A DNA stretch of 64,000 nucleotides from NCBI GenBank assembly GCA_903901975.1, contig CAIUTB010000085.1, positions 20,618 to 84,617 of the forward strand, written 5' to 3'. The position numbers and the translations under genes were made by a program. Origin of the DNA: an uncultured Bacteroidales bacterium (lineage in GTDB: Bacteria; Bacteroidota; Bacteroidia; Bacteroidales; Paludibacteraceae). Shown piece by piece: positions 8,090 to 17,592 of the stretch. Position 1 is the first letter of the stretch. The number at the start of each line of letters is the position of its first letter. The notes under the pieces are model-generated. The model was not told where the DNA came from, did not search any database, and saw nothing but the letters and a program-made list of their open reading frames with translations.

Positions 8090-10852
8090 ATGAGAAAACT
8101 TACATTATCCTTGCTGGGATTATTGTTTTTTGTCGGGATAATCTCTGCCCAGATTTCCGAAACATTTGAAACAGGTATGCCAAGTTCAGCACCATCTTCC
8201 GAAACGTCTGTTACACTCGCAACCGGAATCTGGAAACTGAATGGCGTTGCCGGAAAAGTTGATAATGGAAGTACCCGTGCATCCATGAATACAAATGGTT
8301 ACATGATTTCTCCATCTATTGACAAACCTACAACACTGAGTTTCAATCACCGGGGTAGCGGTAGCGGAAAAATTCTCACCGTTGCAAAATCAATTGATAA
8401 TGGGGCTAACTGGACTACAATCGGGACAGCAACCGTAAATTCAGCCTCTGCCTATGGTTCAGCCAATATGGCCATCAACGAAGCGGGGACTAAAGGCGTC
8501 TTGCTTAAATTCAGCTGTGGTTCGGCTAGTATTTATGTTGACAATATTGTTGTTACGACCTCAACCATGGGTGATGAACCTACTCAGCAAGCCTCCATTA
8601 CTGCAGGTGAAGTGACAGGCTCATCGATGAAAATCATCTTTAGTAAAGGAAATGGAACAGGTCGTTTGTTAGTTTATTCAAAAGGAACTGCTGTGACCTG
8701 GTTACCTGTTGATGGCACTGCTTACCTGAATTTACCGAAATTGCTCGATACGAATGTAATGGCAGCATATGTAGGAAATGATGATAAAGTGGTTGTTACA
8801 GGGTTGGAAGCTGGAGAAACCTATTATTTTGCTATTTTTGAATATAACGGAACAAATGAAAATAGCAATTATCTTACTTCTACAGTCGGTCGACTTTCGC
8901 AACTAACCATGCAGGTGGCAAGTATTAGCATTAATCCATCAGTGATCAATTTCGGTGCTGTTAGAACCGGCACATTTAGCAAAAGAAGTTTTTCGGTTTC
9001 AGCGAAATATCTTTATCCAACTGATGGAAATGTAACACTTTCAGGTTCTTCCGACTTTCTGATTTCAACTTCTTCATCAAGTGGTTTCGGTACTTCGGTT
9101 AATTTACCTTACACTGCAAATACACTAAGTACAGACACCATATATGTTCAATTTTCGCCAACAACACTACAATCCTACAGTTATAATCTGACTTTGACAG
9201 GCGGTAGCGCTTCCGCTCAATTACAACTTCTGGGAACAGGTTCAAACACCGATTCAAAAGTGTATTATATTGCTCCAACCGGTAGCGACTCGGGCGAAGG
9301 AACATTCGATTCACCCTGGTATAATCTTCAAAAAGCCAATGATGCTGCCTTGCCCGGAGATACAATTATTTGTCGTGGTGGAACGTATCATCCCAATATA
9401 ATGAAAGATGGAACAAAAACAACGGTTCGACTTTACACTGTGGCCACAGCAGCCAAACGTATAACCATCAAAAATTATCCGGGCGAATTTCCAATTTTAA
9501 ACTTCAAGGATCAGCCCAAACAATTAAACATCAGGGGTATTCAGCTCAACGGAAGTTACTATCATATTTTTGGTATACATATTACCCAGGCCGGTGATAA
9601 CGGAATAAAACTGGAAGGAAATCATAATATCATTGAGAGATGTACTTTCAGCTACAACGATGATGGTGGTATTCAACTCGGATTCGGACATGTATTTTCT
9701 GATACAAACTCCGGAGTTTCAAAGAATGACGGAAGTTATTGCTGTTACAATGATATTATTGATTGTGATTCATACCTGAATTACGATATGGATACTAATG
9801 GTGGCGATGCGGACGGTTTTGCCTGCAAAATGCATAACGGTATGGGCAACCGCTTTATCCGCTGCCGTTCGTGGGACAATTCCGATGATGGTTGGGATTT
9901 ATATGAAACCGACTATGCGGTTAAAATTATTGAGTGTTGGGCCTGGGGTTCAGGACGCGCAGAGAATTTTGGATGGACCAATGATACCGGCTCTTTCCAG
10001 GGAAATGGGAATGGCATCAAAATGGGTGGAAACGGTACCGGAGGTTCGTCGGAAGGTATTCACGAAGCCTGGAATTGCGTTGCGTTTAATTGTGACAAAA
10101 GCGGTTCTGTAAAAGGTTTTGACCAGAACAGTCATAATGGTGGTGAGATATTGGTGAACTGTCTGGCGTTCGGTTGTGGATATGATTTTATGTTTGAAAA
10201 ATCGGCATCAAACTGTGAATATTACAACAATGTTTGTTTTGGAAATATCGAAATAGCCGGTGGTATTAATAGTAATAACGCTATGTTGTCGACTTCAGAT
10301 AAAGCCTGGACAAACGTTATTCGTGGATTTGGAGCTTCAGATTATGTTAGTCTGAGCGAAGAAGACGCTAAAGCTCCTCGTGGCGCAGATGGAAGCATGC
10401 CTGCCAAATTTGGCAGACTAAAATCAGGAAGTGTTTTGATAGACAAAGGTCTTTGGAAGAATATTCCATACAGCAACGAATTCCCCTGGTTGAAACAAGA
10501 AGTTTACGGTGCTGGTCGTGATTTAGGTCCGTACGAATTGCAGGAAGGTCCGATAAATACCGGATTGCAGGTGATTATGAACATGAACGCCAAAATGAAC
10601 CTGTCGGTTACTCCTAATCCTTGTGTGAACGAAGCTGTGCTAAAATTCAGTGCTGATAATTCCAGTCGTGCAACAATAAATATTTGTAATCTCAATGGTC
10701 AGATTATTTCCAAAGCGTTCGAAGGACAAGTCGACTCAGGTGTGGAATATTTTATTCCGGTATCGGTTTCGTCACTCAAAAATGGCATTTATTTGTGCCA
10801 GTTAGTTGTAGGCAATACAAACAAAACAAGCAAAATTATAGTGCTTCGATAA
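8090..10852 (+). CDS. T9SS-secreted multidomain PL9-family pectate lyase
   Basis: This 920-residue paralogue has the catalytic module at the C-terminal half. The signal peptide ends near IISAQ. A choice-of-anchor/jelly-roll region (about 20-160), a fibronectin-like region (about 170-280) and an Ig-like module (about 285-385) precede the PL9 helix (about 390-800). Motifs are GGDADGFACK (D573, D575), NSDDGWD (D599, D600, D603) and GNGIKMGG with likely catalytic K644. The sorting domain starts near LSVTPNPCVNEAVL. Start ATG 8090 leads straight into MRKLTLSLLGLL. No operator repeat lies in the 79-bp gap, so it probably depends on readthrough from the upstream PL9 gene. Against the other three PL9 proteins it has an unusually long N-terminal extension. 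Confidence 0.88.
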   Translation: MRKLTLSLLGLLFFVGIISAQISETFETGMPSSAPSSETSVTLATGIWKLNGVAGKVDNGSTRASMNTNGYMISPSIDKPTTLSFNHRGSGSGKILTVAKSIDNGANWTTIGTATVNSASAYGSANMAINEAGTKGVLLKFSCGSASIYVDNIVVTTSTMGDEPTQQASITAGEVTGSSMKIIFSKGNGTGRLLVYSKGTAVTWLPVDGTAYLNLPKLLDTNVMAAYVGNDDKVVVTGLEAGETYYFAIFEYNGTNENSNYLTSTVGRLSQLTMQVASISINPSVINFGAVRTGTFSKRSFSVSAKYLYPTDGNVTLSGSSDFLISTSSSSGFGTSVNLPYTANTLSTDTIYVQFSPTTLQSYSYNLTLTGGSASAQLQLLGTGSNTDSKVYYIAPTGSDSGEGTFDSPWYNLQKANDAALPGDTIICRGGTYHPNIMKDGTKTTVRLYTVATAAKRITIKNYPGEFPILNFKDQPKQLNIRGIQLNGSYYHIFGIHITQAGDNGIKLEGNHNIIERCTFSYNDDGGIQLGFGHVFSDTNSGVSKNDGSYCCYNDIIDCDSYLNYDMDTNGGDADGFACKMHNGMGNRFIRCRSWDNSDDGWDLYETDYAVKIIECWAWGSGRAENFGWTNDTGSFQGNGNGIKMGGNGTGGSSEGIHEAWNCVAFNCDKSGSVKGFDQNSHNGGEILVNCLAFGCGYDFMFEKSASNCEYYNNVCFGNIEIAGGINSNNAMLSTSDKAWTNVIRGFGASDYVSLSEEDAKAPRGADGSMPAKFGRLKSGSVLIDKGLWKNIPYSNEFPWLKQEVYGAGRDLGPYELQEGPINTGLQVIMNMNAKMNLSVTPNPCVNEAVLKFSADNSSRATINICNLNGQIISKAFEGQVDSGVEYFIPVSVSSLKNGIYLCQLVVGNTNKTSKIIVLR

Positions 10853-10970
10853 TAACTAATTGTTTAATACTATTTTTTCTTGCTTAAGTTGCAATAAATG
10901 CTGTCCTAAACAAAACGGATATCCTTTTTGTATGGAAACCTTATATAAATTCATGTTTTATAGCCAGTAA

Positions 10971-11034
10971 TTTAATCACTACACACAAAAAGTCATTTTC
11001 TCCACAAGCTATAGATACAGGAACTCTAATTTTG
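10971..11034 (+). promoter_or_regulatory. candidate HTCS operator plus promoter of the PL9/beta-helix/GH105 operon
   Basis: Copy 1 is TTTAATCACTACACA (10971-10985), copy 2 is GTCATTTTCTCCACA (10992-11006), and the -7 box TAATTTTG is at 11027-11034, 35 bp after the start of copy 2. The box overlaps the TTG at 11032, so translation cannot start there and ATG 11077 is preferred. Confidence 0.78.
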
Positions 11035-11076
11035 CGTCATAATCAACTTAGTATCTATAATTTAAAATCACGATTA

Positions 11077-13563
11077 ATGAAAAGAAGAATTTTTACTTTT
11101 ATTTGTGTAACCGGACTTTTATTTGCTTTTGCCCAAACAAGTCTGGCCGCTATTTTTTACGTTTCGACTACCGGTAACGATACAAACAATGGCCTAACCC
11201 TTAGTACTCCCTTTGCCACTGTATATAAAGCCGTAATGATGGCCAATCCGGGTGACCTGATTTATGTTCGTGGGGGGACTTATACCTGTGCAACCCGGGT
11301 AAATCTGTCGAAAAGCGGAACAGCTACTCAAATGAATTTCCTGTTTGCCTACCCCGGTGAAAAAGTCAAACTTGATTTCTCGTCGATGATACTTGCCGAT
11401 AGCAATCAAGGCATTCAGATTTCCGGTGATTACTGGTACGTAAAAGGCATTGAAGCTTTTGCTGCAGGTGATAACGGTATGCTGATTCAGGGCGGAAACT
11501 ATAATATCATTGAAAATTGTATCTTCGACGAAAACCGCGATGCCGGTTTTCAGGCAAAAGGAGGTGCATCATACAACAAAATAATTAACTGCGATTCATA
11601 TTATAACGCCGACCCTGCAACATCCTATGGAAATGCAGATGGTTTCTCCATAAAGATTGATCCTGGTACCGGCAATTATTTCTACGGCTGCCGTGCCTGG
11701 TGCAATTCTGATGACGGTTGGGATGGCTATCTGAAATGCCTGGATGCCGTTCCACCCATGCCCGATGATATGACTACCACCCTGGAAAACTGTTGGGTAT
11801 TTAAAAGCGGTTATCTGAAAGATGGAACAAAAGGACCGGGTAATGGTAACGGATTTAAAACCGGTGGAAGTGGTACTACACCAGACCAGCGTCACAACCA
11901 GATTCTGATAAACTGTCTTGCTTTTGGCTGCAGCAATAAAGGCTTTGATCAAAATGGGAATATGGGTTCTTTATCGATGCTAAATTGTACAAGTATCAGC
12001 AATGCATCAGGAAATTACATGTTTAAAACTGCTTTGGCTACAGGAAAAACAGTAACAGTTGAAAATTGTATATCACTCCAGCCAAGCGGAACAAAAACAG
12101 GTTTTTCTACTACCAATACCCAGGTTTTTGCAACTAATACTTTTGCCATGAAAGCAAGTGATGGTTCTGAAGCAAGTAATTTTGCAACCACTGCCGATTT
12201 TCAAATTTCTGATGTGGCAACTGGTTTTACTCAATGTACAGCCGCCCGAAAAGCAAATGGAAGTTTACCCGATATTACTTTTGCTCATTTAGCTGCAACA
12301 GCAACAAAGGAAATTGATGCCGGTACCTCCATCAGCAATTTCCCCTACCTGGGCATTTCTCCTATTCCTTTTAATGGAACGAAACCGGATATTGGTTGTT
12401 TCGAAACCGGTGCTAATCTCATCCCATCTTATACTCTAACCGTAAATAAATCAGGTTCAGGCACAGTTACTTTAGACCCTGCCACCGGTCCCTATCAAAG
12501 AGGTCAGGTAGTTAGCATGATTGCCACAGCTGATGCCAATAATAAGTTCACGGGTTTCAGCGGTGATGTGTCTGCTAGTTCTAAAATTGCAACCATCGTT
12601 ATGGATGGCAATAAAACCCTAACCGCTAACTTTACTTCAACTGCTCAGTATACACTGACTATTCATGTGGTTGGAGCAGGTTCAGTTTTGTCAAACCCGG
12701 TAAATACAGGAGTTTACGATGCAGGAACAGTGGTTTCGTTGAATGCTATTGCTACGACCGGAAATCTTTTCTCTGATTACAGTGGTGATTTAACCAGCGG
12801 AACAAATCCGTCGACCATTACGATGGACGGAAATAAAACCATTACAGCTACTTTTATTCCTATTTTTGCTGCCGATTGGAATACCATACAGGCCGAAACC
12901 GGAACACTGGTAAACGCCACTTCAAAAACGGATCATGCATTCAGCGGAACCGGTTATATCGACTTTACAAATGGCGCTGCGGATGCTGCAGTTAGCTTGA
13001 ATGTGCCGGTAACCACTGCCGGATGCTACGATGTGAATATTTTCTATGCCGGCATTGAAGATCGACCAATGAATGTATATGTAAACGGAGTTCTGTGGGC
13101 TAATCCGGCTTGTCCAAACCCGGGCTCGTATGATGTTTATGCCTATGCTCCGGTTGTTCTCTCGCTGAAATCAGGTGCAAATTCAGTGAAATTCACCGGA
13201 CCTGGCGCAAACGGAGGACCAAATTTTGATCGCATAGAGGTGAAGAAAGCTCCCCGGACCGGCAGCTGTTCACCTTCAGTTCCAAATGCTGTGAATCCCG
13301 TTTATGATTTGATTCAGCATCTTGAACTGAATCCGAATCCGGTAAATGAAACAACTACCCTGACTTTCAAATCGGAAAATAATGCAAATGGAAAATTATC
13401 CGTATATTCGCTGACCGGAAAACTGGTATTTGAAGAAAACTATCATTTCACGGTAGGTGCAAACCAGAAAGTTCTTGACTTCAGCACCTTGAACAAAGGC
13501 TTATATATTGGCAAATTGCAGGTTGGGGATGAAATGCAATCGGTCAAAATCATGAAAAAATAA
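11077..13563 (+). CDS. T9SS-secreted PL9 pectate lyase with InlB-type repeats and a CBM-like domain
   Basis: This 828-residue pectate lyase has its PL9 helix directly after the signal peptide (about 25-445). Motifs are GNADGFSIK (D188), NSDDGWD (D212, D213, D216) and GNGFKTGG with likely catalytic K261. Two divergent InlB-B-type repeats (YTLTVNKSGSGTV and YTLTIHVVGAGSV; each ends in MDGNKT..A.F) follow at about 450-605. A CBM6/35-like beta-sandwich (about 610-735; QAETGTLVNA, NFDRIEV) and a T9SS sorting domain (LELNPNPVNETTTL) complete it. ATG 11077 is chosen because an upstream TTG in frame falls inside the promoter. It is the first gene of an operon with the next two (gaps of 37 and 8 bp). 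Confidence 0.88.
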   Translation: MKRRIFTFICVTGLLFAFAQTSLAAIFYVSTTGNDTNNGLTLSTPFATVYKAVMMANPGDLIYVRGGTYTCATRVNLSKSGTATQMNFLFAYPGEKVKLDFSSMILADSNQGIQISGDYWYVKGIEAFAAGDNGMLIQGGNYNIIENCIFDENRDAGFQAKGGASYNKIINCDSYYNADPATSYGNADGFSIKIDPGTGNYFYGCRAWCNSDDGWDGYLKCLDAVPPMPDDMTTTLENCWVFKSGYLKDGTKGPGNGNGFKTGGSGTTPDQRHNQILINCLAFGCSNKGFDQNGNMGSLSMLNCTSISNASGNYMFKTALATGKTVTVENCISLQPSGTKTGFSTTNTQVFATNTFAMKASDGSEASNFATTADFQISDVATGFTQCTAARKANGSLPDITFAHLAATATKEIDAGTSISNFPYLGISPIPFNGTKPDIGCFETGANLIPSYTLTVNKSGSGTVTLDPATGPYQRGQVVSMIATADANNKFTGFSGDVSASSKIATIVMDGNKTLTANFTSTAQYTLTIHVVGAGSVLSNPVNTGVYDAGTVVSLNAIATTGNLFSDYSGDLTSGTNPSTITMDGNKTITATFIPIFAADWNTIQAETGTLVNATSKTDHAFSGTGYIDFTNGAADAAVSLNVPVTTAGCYDVNIFYAGIEDRPMNVYVNGVLWANPACPNPGSYDVYAYAPVVLSLKSGANSVKFTGPGANGGPNFDRIEVKKAPRTGSCSPSVPNAVNPVYDLIQHLELNPNPVNETTTLTFKSENNANGKLSVYSLTGKLVFEENYHFTVGANQKVLDFSTLNKGLYIGKLQVGDEMQSVKIMKK

Positions 13564-13600
13564 AAACACGGGTGCTCAGATAGCACTTATTTAAGAAAAA

Positions 13601-15346
13601 ATGTATTTTTCAAAAATAAAATCTCTTCGTAAAAGACAGTACATAGGATTATTCTTCGGAATAGTCCTATGTACTGTTTCTGTTTCCGGACAAACGAACT
13701 ATTATGTTTCTTCCACCGGCAATAATTCCAATACCGGAAGTCAGGTTGCGCCCTGGTTGACCATTCAATCGGCTTTATCTCATCTTAAAAGTGCTGATAC
13801 ACTGAATATAATGAACGGTATCTACAACGAGAAGTTAAATGTCCCGATTTCCGGAATTAGCATCCGGAATTATCAGAATCAGACTCCAATAATTGATGCA
13901 ACAGGCCTAACATCGCAGATTCCAATTCTGAAATTAACCAATATTTCGAATACCATTATTGATGGACTTGAACTCCGAAACAACATCATGATGGATGCGC
14001 AGGGAGTACTTGTGGACGGTAATTGTCAGAATATCACGATAAAAAACTGCAAAATTCACGATATTCATTTTTCATCCAATGTCAGTGCAACCGTAAACTC
14101 TAATACCAATGCACAGGGAATAATTGTGTATGGGAGTAATGCCACAACGGCTATTTCAAACCTTAAAATACTGAATAATCAGCTTTATAATTGTCGGCTG
14201 GGTTACAGTGAGGGGTTGGCTGTAAATGGAAATGTTTCAGGATTTGAAGTTTCGGGGAATTCGGTTCACGACCTGACAAATATAGGAATTGATATCATCG
14301 GATTCGAAGGCACTTCCGCCAATACAACTTACGATCAGGCCAGAAACGGAATTATTCGTAATAATCTCGTTCATCATTGCGTATCTGCCTATGCCACTTC
14401 AGGCGGTTTGTATGTCGACGGTGGAAAAAACCTTATCATTGAAAACAATACATCCTATCATAATGGCTACGGCATTGAAATCGGGTGCGAAAATGCCGGA
14501 AAAACAACCGATTCCATACTGGTACGAAACAATGTGTTTTACGACAACGAAGTATGTGCCATTGCTTTGGGTGGTTGGAATTATCCCAAATCAGGTAAAG
14601 TCAGTAACTCCGTTTTTAGAAACAACAGCTGTTACTACGACGATTACAGCAAATCCGGAAACGGTGAAATCTATCTCTCGTATAGCGAAAATTGTACTAT
14701 AGAAAATAATATATTTTTTACTACCACTGCCAATATGCTTTCTTATGCGGAGTTATCACAACCGGGTTTGAATTTCAATTATAACCTGATTTATTGTGCA
14801 GCTGCTGCAGTAAATCTCAGTATCGACTGGAATAAAAAATCCTACAGCGATTATATATCATTTGTTGCCGGTACCGGAACTAATAAAAATTCCGTTTTTG
14901 CCAATCCACTCTTTGTAAATGCCAACATTACGAATCCCGATTTTCATCTGTTCAGTTCTTCAGCGGCAATCAATGCAGGAAATCCGGCTACTATTCCAGC
15001 AGTTGCTGAACTTGATCTGGATGGTCAAAACCGTAAGAATGGAGTAATTGATTGTGGTGCTGATGAATATTATGCTCCTAATGGGATTGAAGAAAATCAC
15101 GTCACAACAAATTTATTTACAGTATTTCCAAATCCGGCTTGTGGAGAAATTAGCATCCAAAGCAGCGATGCTAATATGAAAAATATCCTGGTTTATGACC
15201 GAATGGGTAAGCAGATTGGTATTTACAGGTTGGAGAACAGTAAAAAACAAATTGATGTCTCTGCTTTTCAAAAGGGAATTTATTATCTGGTTGGTTTTGA
15301 TAAATCAATGAATCAGGTTGGCACACAAAAACTAATTTTAGAATAA
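13601..15346 (+). CDS. T9SS-secreted right-handed beta-helix protein, possible polysaccharide lyase
   Basis: This 581-residue secreted protein opens like the PL9 enzymes (YYVSSTGNNSNTGSQVAPWLTIQSAL). It forms a right-handed beta-helix through about residue 490, with many N-N/N-x-I turns, and ends in a T9SS sorting domain (TVFPNPACGEISIQ). It lacks the NSDDxWD and GNGxKxGG signatures of the four PL9 proteins, so I do not assign a family. Candidate acidic or basic positions occur in YATSGGLYVDGGKN and YHNGYGIEIGCEN. Its place between a PL9 and a GH105 gene, 37 bp after the former and 8 bp before the latter, makes a role in pectin breakdown likely. It may be a divergent lyase, a hydrolase or a binding protein. 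Confidence 0.75.
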   Translation: MYFSKIKSLRKRQYIGLFFGIVLCTVSVSGQTNYYVSSTGNNSNTGSQVAPWLTIQSALSHLKSADTLNIMNGIYNEKLNVPISGISIRNYQNQTPIIDATGLTSQIPILKLTNISNTIIDGLELRNNIMMDAQGVLVDGNCQNITIKNCKIHDIHFSSNVSATVNSNTNAQGIIVYGSNATTAISNLKILNNQLYNCRLGYSEGLAVNGNVSGFEVSGNSVHDLTNIGIDIIGFEGTSANTTYDQARNGIIRNNLVHHCVSAYATSGGLYVDGGKNLIIENNTSYHNGYGIEIGCENAGKTTDSILVRNNVFYDNEVCAIALGGWNYPKSGKVSNSVFRNNSCYYDDYSKSGNGEIYLSYSENCTIENNIFFTTTANMLSYAELSQPGLNFNYNLIYCAAAAVNLSIDWNKKSYSDYISFVAGTGTNKNSVFANPLFVNANITNPDFHLFSSSAAINAGNPATIPAVAELDLDGQNRKNGVIDCGADEYYAPNGIEENHVTTNLFTVFPNPACGEISIQSSDANMKNILVYDRMGKQIGIYRLENSKKQIDVSAFQKGIYYLVGFDKSMNQVGTQKLILE

Positions 15347-15354
15347 ATTCCGAT

Positions 15355-16833
15355 ATGCTTAAACAACGATATTTCCTTCTGCTTATTCTGAATTTAGGAA
15401 TCATATCCATGCTTTTTTCAGCAACCAACGACCCCTATTCCAAACGTATGGCCGATGCACAGATAAGTCGAAGTGGAACCATCCTAAGCTGGGATTATCC
15501 TAACGGTTTATTTGTAGAATCTATTCTGAAATATTACAATAAATACGGTGGCAGTAGCTATTATAATTATGCACTGAACCATGCCAAAGCAGTCATAAAT
15601 ACTTCGGGCAAAATTGCAAGCGGCTACAGTTTTACAGCTTACACGCTCGACAATATCAATCCCGGACAGTTTCTGATCCAGATTTATTCAACAGAGAAAT
15701 CAAGCCAGTACAAAATTGCATTAGACAGCCTTCGCAAGCAATTGACCAAACATCCCCGCACCAACAATTCTGCCACCGGTGGTTTCTGGCACAAAGGATC
15801 TTATCCGAATCAAATGTGGCTCGATGGGCTGTATATGGGAACACGTTTTTACGCCAATTACGAAAAAACCTTCAACAACGGAACTTCTTACGACGATATT
15901 GTCAATCAGTTTGTGCTGATTCACAGTAAAACCTACGACCCTGTTTATCAACTCAATTATCACGCCTGGTCTGCAACAGCAAGTGATGCCAATTCATTTT
16001 GGGCAAATCAATCAGCACCATTTCCGGGTTGTTCCAACCAATTCTGGGGACGCGGTATGGGCTGGTATGCTGCGGCTTTGGTAGATGTGCTGGAAATTCT
16101 TCCTGCCAATTATGCCCGCCGACAGGAACTCGTCGATATACTGAATCAGGTGGCAGCCGGTATTAAACGCTGGCAAGACCCTGTGAGTGGATGCTGGTAT
16201 CAGTTACTGCGTTACGATGGCACGTTGACTTCCAACGGAACACATAATTTTCTGGAATCTTCGGCGTCCTGCATGTTTACGTATGCGTTACTGAAAGCTG
16301 TCCGTCTGGGATTGATTTCCAAAATAGATTATCAGACCACAGCCATTAAAGCCTATCAGGGCATTCTGACCAATTTTATTACTGCTGATGCCAATGGAGT
16401 GTTGTCGCTCAATCAGATTTGCAAATCCGCCGGACTTGGACCGTCCACCAGTCCCATCCGCGATGGTTCGATAGATTACTATCTGAATGGAAGCGATGCC
16501 GGTGTACTGGTTTCCAACGATTTAAAAGGTGTGGGACCCTTTATTCTGGCCAGCCTGGAATATGAAATCTGGCAGGAAACTTCAACAGGCCTTTCAGAAC
16601 TAAAACCCAATCAGTTCCTGATTACAACTCGTAATAATATTCTGACTATTCACTCGCTTACAAATCAGCTGCTTTCTACTGTCTCAATCTATAATTCTCA
16701 GGGAATTGAGCTCAGGCATTGGCAGGGTAGCAAAATAGCTGAATTAAATATCAATCTACCCACGAATTCAGCTACTATTTATTTCCTGCAAATTAATGAT
16801 AGAGATTTTAGGAAAGTGTTTTTGAGCATTTAA
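15355..16833 (+). CDS. GH105 unsaturated galacturonyl/rhamnogalacturonyl hydrolase with C-terminal sorting-type tail
   Basis: This 492-residue (alpha/alpha)6-barrel enzyme removes the 4,5-unsaturated uronic acid left by pectate lyases. MWLDGLYMG contains D157, the position of the catalytic Asp143 of YteR, and WGRGMGWY (231-238) is the second family signature. A signal-like N-terminus (LLLILNLGIISMLFS) is present. The last 70-odd residues (FLITTRNNILTIHSL, VSIYNSQGIELRHW, IYFLQIND) look like a T9SS sorting domain. Most GH105 enzymes are cytoplasmic or periplasmic, so surface placement would be unusual. It is last in the operon begun by the PL9 gene at 11077. Confidence 0.87.
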   Translation: MLKQRYFLLLILNLGIISMLFSATNDPYSKRMADAQISRSGTILSWDYPNGLFVESILKYYNKYGGSSYYNYALNHAKAVINTSGKIASGYSFTAYTLDNINPGQFLIQIYSTEKSSQYKIALDSLRKQLTKHPRTNNSATGGFWHKGSYPNQMWLDGLYMGTRFYANYEKTFNNGTSYDDIVNQFVLIHSKTYDPVYQLNYHAWSATASDANSFWANQSAPFPGCSNQFWGRGMGWYAAALVDVLEILPANYARRQELVDILNQVAAGIKRWQDPVSGCWYQLLRYDGTLTSNGTHNFLESSASCMFTYALLKAVRLGLISKIDYQTTAIKAYQGILTNFITADANGVLSLNQICKSAGLGPSTSPIRDGSIDYYLNGSDAGVLVSNDLKGVGPFILASLEYEIWQETSTGLSELKPNQFLITTRNNILTIHSLTNQLLSTVSIYNSQGIELRHWQGSKIAELNINLPTNSATIYFLQINDRDFRKVFLSI

Positions 16834-16885
16834 ATACTCCCGAAAAATCCTCAATCAGTTACATTCTTTTTGTTATAAGCATCGA

Positions 16886-17023
16886 CCATCGCATACGAGG
16901 CTAATTGACGATCGCATACGAGGCTAATTGACGATCGCATACGAGGCTAATTGATTATCGCATACGAGGCTAATTGATTATCGTATAGCTTGCTATTCAA
17001 CGGTCGCATACCTGGCTATTTCA
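16886..17023. repeat. 23-bp direct tandem repeat, six copies
   Basis: Units begin at 16886, 16909, 16932, 16955, 16978 and 17001. Their core is ATCGCATACGAGGCTAATTG. The first four are almost identical, differing in the first two bases, and the last two are diverged. The array lies in a 759-bp gene-free stretch (16834-17592) that otherwise holds only the downstream promoter. The 60-codon open frame at 17175-17357 inside it has no convincing protein character. Confidence 0.9.
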
Positions 17024-17475
17024 ATATTAATTCAAAATCCCTAAAATTTTGCCTTACTAAAGTTAGCTTCATTCACTGTCTTCAATTATCGCTTAAGGCA
17101 CACTTAAGTTAGTGATTAAGATCCCACTATGATTTCTGTTGAACTAAGGCTACGATTATGCTGATATACAAAATTTGAATAGTCGGGAACTTAGTATTCC
17201 AACTCCTCCCTTTTCATTTTCTTCGCACACAACACTCATGACCAAGGCAGCTGTATCGGATATCCCGGACAGAACTTGCAGCAATTCAACTATTCTTTTC
17301 GTAACAAACGAGAAAAAATTTAATTACTGCCAATTTATTTCAATATGTATAACTTGATTTCCCTGCTTTTCGTAAGTCTGAAAGGACTTCCACGATAAAT
17401 TAATCAAGCGTATTTTCTTCACAAACAGCATCTTAACAAGTTCAAGCGTGAAATTGTAGTAGAAAATACAGCCAC

Positions 17476-17539
17476 GTCAATTTTTCTCCATCTTCAGTCA
17501 TTTTTTGAACATCTGACATTGTTTTACTAGCTATTTTTA
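17476..17539 (+). promoter_or_regulatory. candidate HTCS operator plus promoter of the giant surface protein
   Basis: Copy 1 is GTCAATTTTTCTCCA (17476-17490) and copy 2 is GTCATTTTTTGAACA (17497-17511), 21 bp apart. The -7-like box TATTTTTA is at 17532-17539, 35 bp after the start of copy 2. This is one of the clearest direct repeats of the set. Confidence 0.75.
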
Positions 17540-17592
17540 CAGCCTTGAAATCTATCAAAATACTAAAATATAATCTTTTAAATTTAATGGTT

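Noticed and set aside
17175..17357. 60-codon open frame in the gap before the giant surface protein
   Set aside because: No convincing protein pattern, no promoter box or partner; the length is expected by chance in this gap.
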